Shown here piece after piece: positions 62,105-64,000 of a stretch of 64,000 nucleotides of DNA. Made by a program: the position numbers and the translations under genes. The notes beneath the pieces were generated by a model, which had not been told where the DNA came from, made no database searches, and saw nothing but the letters and a program-made list of their open reading frames with translations. This stretch comes from Laspinema palackyanum D2a. Lineage in GTDB: Bacteria; Cyanobacteriota; Cyanobacteriia; Cyanobacteriales; Laspinemataceae. The stretch is from the NCBI GenBank assembly GCA_025370845.1, contig JAMXFF010000006.1, positions 123,208-187,207 of the forward strand, read 5' to 3'. Every line of letters starts with the position of its first letter. Within the stretch, counting starts at the first letter, position 1.

Positions 62105-62854
62105 CTAAGACGTGAATTCCTTCATCTGTAATCCGAGCGAAATCACGGTTGCTAAAGAAGCGGCGGATGCTAGGATTGAGGCGATTGAAACACTGGATGT
62201 CGATATCCAAGTCACTGAAATGATCAAGACCAGCATAGATACAACAACAGCAGCCATGCTTAACGCTATTTTTCGTGAAAGGCTATTATATGCCCTTCTT
62301 ATAGCAAGAGTATCGCTCAGGTAGACATATTTATACTCTTGGGAATTAAGGTTATGATAAAGAAGAAGATCGGTAGATTCTGTGTCTTTGTTTATACGTT
62401 TAGAGAGATGAAATTCATACAAATTCCTCAGTCCATAAATTAGACAACCTGCTAAGACAAACTGACTAGCAGATTTTGTAGTAGTTGTAATATCAATAAG
62501 GCATTTTTTTTGCCCGCCTAAAGATTTAACCTCTTGAGTAAGAATAGGTCCTATATCTTCTGCTGGAATTTTTGTAATATCAGGGTTAAATCTGATTCCG
62601 TTTATAAGATCATCATACAACGTATTATCATTTTTCAGTTCGGCCTCTGCCAACTTCTTGAGTCGTGTATTAATTTTATTTTTAAGATCTTCGGCCTGAT
62701 CACTTCTTATACCAGTTGATGCACCAGAAATATGACAGAAGTGGATATTCTGAATGTTGTAATCAGAGTAAGTATGGCAAATTACATTAACGTAAGTATC
62801 GACCGTATCGCTAGACAAAATAAGAATTAACCCGGTTTTTTCCGTTTTTTCCAT
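62105..62854 (-). CDS. CARF-like sensor with C-terminal two-TM effector (OptE-like)
   Basis: This is a 249-residue protein from ATG at 62854 (TTGAGG nine bases upstream). An in-frame TTG at 62869 is a weaker start. The N-terminal about 185 residues look like a CARF-type nucleotide-binding Rossmann domain: strand GLILILSSDT, HFCHIS, and the diagnostic LIDITTTTKSASQ (about 119-131, compare D-[IL]-T-x-G-T-K of CARF). Two hydrophobic helices follow at about 196-216 and 222-243. It overlaps the upstream mCpol gene by 44 bases, so the two are translationally coupled. Role by analogy: a membrane effector whose pore-forming or depolarising activity is gated by a cyclic nucleotide made by the neighbour. 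The CARF assignment is by eye. The characterised OptE proteins may have a different helix order. Confidence 0.75.
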   Translation of the reverse strand: MEKTEKTGLILILSSDTVDTYVNVICHTYSDYNIQNIHFCHISGASTGIRSDQAEDLKNKINTRLKKLAEAELKNDNTLYDDLINGIRFNPDITKIPAEDIGPILTQEVKSLGGQKKCLIDITTTTKSASQFVLAGCLIYGLRNLYEFHLSKRINKDTESTDLLLYHNLNSQEYKYVYLSDTLAIRRAYNSLSRKIALSMAAVVVSMLVLIISVTWISTSSVSIASILASAASLATVISLGLQMKEFTS

Positions 62855-63221
62855 TATTAAAATCCTCAAAAACTACCACACAATTCTTTTCACGTAATTT
62901 TGCATACTTCAATGCAAGATAAGCCTCTCTAGGTGTTTTTCCTATTCCAATGGATATAGTTGGTAATCCTTCGCAACTAAATTTTATTCTTAAATCCTCC
63001 AGAATTTCTGTTAATCGGTCTTGATTTTGGCATGAAACAAGAATACTATCTCCTCCTAAGAGATGAATTTTTACATTAAGAGAATAGTGTAATTGGTTCG
63101 CCAACCACTCCAACCGTTTTGTTAAACTATGGGTAAAATTTTCTAAATCTTCCATTCTATTATCAATGATGTAAAGCTCGATTTTCCGGCCTACATCATC
63201 ACCATCTATAGCAATAAACAC
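62811..63221 (-). CDS. optS: Minimal CRISPR polymerase (mCpol), OptS-like nucleotide cyclase
   Basis: This is a 136-residue protein, the length of the stand-alone mCpol family related to the Cas10 palm and GGDEF cyclase domains. The first metal motif is FIAIDGDDVGRKIE (D6, D8, D9), the second KIHLLGGDSILVS (G56-G57-D58-S59), and TISIGIGKTPREAYLALKYAK with EKN matches the conserved C-terminal helix and turn of Cas10/GGDEF palms. No HD, Zn-finger or other Cas10 domain is attached and no CRISPR gene is near. It should make a cyclic (oligo)adenylate. In the described Panoptes system the product is 2',3'-cyclic di-AMP, made constantly. The start is GTG at 63221 with a strong site AAAGGAGG at 63228-63235. 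It is the upstream gene of a two-gene operon with the CARF/2TM gene. Identity as mCpol is well supported. Activity is inferred. Confidence 0.85.
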   Translation of the reverse strand: MFIAIDGDDVGRKIELYIIDNRMEDLENFTHSLTKRLEWLANQLHYSLNVKIHLLGGDSILVSCQNQDRLTEILEDLRIKFSCEGLPTISIGIGKTPREAYLALKYAKLREKNCVVVFEDFNNGKNGKNRVNSYFV

Positions 63222-63227
63222 ATTTTT

Positions 63228-63235
63228 CCTCCTTT
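63228..63235 (-). promoter_or_regulatory. Strong ribosome-binding site of the mCpol gene
   Basis: AAAGGAGG (read on the minus strand) lies six bases before the GTG start at 63221. It decides that GTG start, because no in-frame ATG is near. Strong expression of the first gene fits a constitutively active cyclase. Confidence 0.8.
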
Positions 63236-63395
63236 GAAAAACTTTGGATTAATAGACTGACAATTAGGCTGTAATTGAAACTGTAACTTATTGGCATATT
63301 CCAGCGCATATCGAAGACTTTAAAAACTTTGAAGCTTATTCTTAATTGTCACTAAAATATCATTTTATATTCGATTGTGCACCAGTAGCAATTAG

Positions 63396-63524
63396 TTATT
63401 TAAACCCGTGTCCGTAGGGGAACACCACGTTATTGACATACTCAATTAAGTCGTCTAGCTCGGTGGTACAACCCGCCTCTTTCCAAAGGAAATTATAAAT
63501 ATTCTTAAAAGTCTGCTTAACCAT
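63396..63524 (-). pseudogene. Truncated remnant resembling the start of a type I methylase (HsdM)
   Basis: A 42-codon frame encodes MVKQTFKNIYNFLWKEAGC followed by TTELDDLIEYVNNVV. The first half resembles the N-terminus of type I restriction-modification M subunits (FKNI-D-LWKEAGCTTELDY-type). It lacks all catalytic motifs and stops after PYGHGFK. It lies in the gap between the mCpol gene and the XRE regulator gene, in the same direction as both. The rest of that gap (63222-63395, 63525-63587) is AT-rich and must hold the mCpol promoter. Confidence 0.65.
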
Positions 63525-63587
63525 TTAACGATTACAATTGCTGGTGGTGTTGTCAATTTAATATCGCTGATTTGGGTTGTAACTCAC

Positions 63588-63818
63588 CTACTTGCTAGAA
63601 TAAGGTTCCAACAAATCAGCCCCCCGCTCCCCCATCTGCCACAGTTGCAACTCAATCAAAGTCATCGCCATCGGGGAGGGTTTGGCATGACCACGCTCCC
63701 AACGGTTGACGGTTTGGAACGACACTTTCACCCGAGCGACGAACTTCTCCTGGGAGAGGTTGAGTCGCTTGCGTAAGGCTCGGACAAGTTCAGGAATCTG
63801 CAAGGTGGATGGAGTCAT
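63588..63818 (-). CDS. XRE/Cro-CI-type HTH transcriptional regulator
   Basis: This is a 76-residue regulator. The helix-turn-helix lies at about residues 10-60: VRALRKRLNLSQEKFVARVKVSFQTVNRWERGHAKPSPMAMTLIE, of the XRE class. A short C-terminal helix (LWQMGERGADLLEPY) follows. Small XRE proteins of this kind commonly sit directly before hsdM genes in cyanobacteria, which fits the hsdM remnant 63 bases downstream. It could still control the mCpol/effector operon, since it lies upstream in the same direction with no terminator that I can see. Confidence 0.85.
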   Translation of the reverse strand: MTPSTLQIPELVRALRKRLNLSQEKFVARVKVSFQTVNRWERGHAKPSPMAMTLIELQLWQMGERGADLLEPYSSK

Positions 63819-63883
63819 TCTGTCACTATAACCTGAACAGGCGTTATAACATCCTTGATATTTCCTTAAGTTTTGGGGATACC

Positions 63884-63927
63884 AGTCGGATTTATCCGAC
63901 TTTAGCTATTAGGCGGGGGTTTGAACC
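63884..63927. repeat. Partial copy of the 16145-16271 composite repeat
   Basis: AGTCGGATTTATCCGACT (63884-63901) is followed by AGGCGGGGGTTTGAACC (63911-63927). Both halves correspond to the hairpin modules at 16177-16271, but the second palindrome is cut short. Confidence 0.65.
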
Positions 63928-64000
63928 ATACGCATCAAGCTAACTTCTGAAACTCAAATCTGGTAAGCATTAGGGGCCATTTTCCAGTCCGGGTCGGGGA

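Noticed and set aside
62105..63221. Type III CRISPR locus
   Set aside because: The small protein has a Cas10-like palm, but it is only 136 residues with no HD or other Cas10 domain, no repeats or spacers and no other cas gene are present. The stand-alone mCpol reading fits better.
63954..64000. Possible 3' end of a leftward gene entering from the right edge
   Set aside because: The last bases on the minus strand could read PDPDWKMAPNAYQI and then a stop, but about 15 codons are too few to claim a gene.

Overview
The window comes from a cyanobacterium, most likely a filamentous member of the Oscillatoriales. The evidence is the density of GCGATCGC (HIP1-type) octamers, the set of lineage-specific genes (ndhN, ndhS, ldpA, thf1/psb29, a cpcT/cpeT-type lyase gene, an slr1339-type gene, ycf45), and intergenic DNA full of heptameric short repeats and palindromic repeats. 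The genus is inference. I recognised no tRNA, rRNA, riboswitch or CRISPR array.

Bases 1-23.7 kb are mainly housekeeping. rplC sits at the left edge as the first gene of a leftward ribosomal-protein operon. A repeat-filled 1.2 kb gap separates it from the divergent ndhN. Next come three tandem paralogous VWA-domain genes, an Slr1339-type gene, ldpA (Fe-S clock-input protein), ycf45 (AAA plus R3H) and a 1054-residue multi-PAS/GAF histidine kinase. They are followed by tsaB, thf1, a CpcT/CpeT lyase gene, a STAS-domain gene, hemF, mrp, rodA, ndhS, a HAS-barrel gene and a YheT-like hydrolase gene.

Bases 23.8-52.2 kb are an exopolysaccharide or O-antigen-like cluster of Wzx/Wzy type. It encodes a WecG/TagA/CpsF glycosyltransferase, a nucleotide-sugar epimerase, four GT4 and two GT2 glycosyltransferases, a GT39/ArnT-like membrane protein, four SAM methyltransferases, a GH39-like hydrolase, an O-antigen ligase/polymerase (Wzy type), a flippase (Wzx type), a three-repeat SLBB export protein (Wza type) and a Wzc/BY-kinase-type chain-length regulator. 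No initiating membrane phosphoglycosyltransferase (WbaP/PglC type) is visible. An IS605-type element (intact tnpB, decayed tnpA) and two copies of a MITE-like repeat lie inside the cluster.

Bases 52.2-61.7 kb hold a PEP-CTERM protein, an S1-type ribosomal protein, a large secreted M10-type metalloprotease homologue with N-terminal repeats and RTX motifs, a dienelactone hydrolase family protein, a GntR-family regulator, a membrane protein of unknown function and an exported PrxQ-type peroxiredoxin.

Bases 61.7-64 kb are an AT-richer defence-type patch. An IS66 transposase remnant is followed by a two-gene leftward operon: a minimal CRISPR polymerase (mCpol, a stand-alone Cas10/GGDEF-like nucleotide cyclase) with a strong ribosome-binding site, overlapping a gene for a protein with a CARF-like N-terminal domain and two C-terminal membrane helices. 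This matches the layout of the recently described Panoptes (optSE) anti-phage type, in which a constitutively made cyclic nucleotide keeps a membrane effector silent. Upstream lie a 42-codon remnant resembling the start of a type I methylase (HsdM) and an XRE-type regulator gene, which suggests the module occupies the scar of an older restriction-modification locus. This is the most interesting part of the window.
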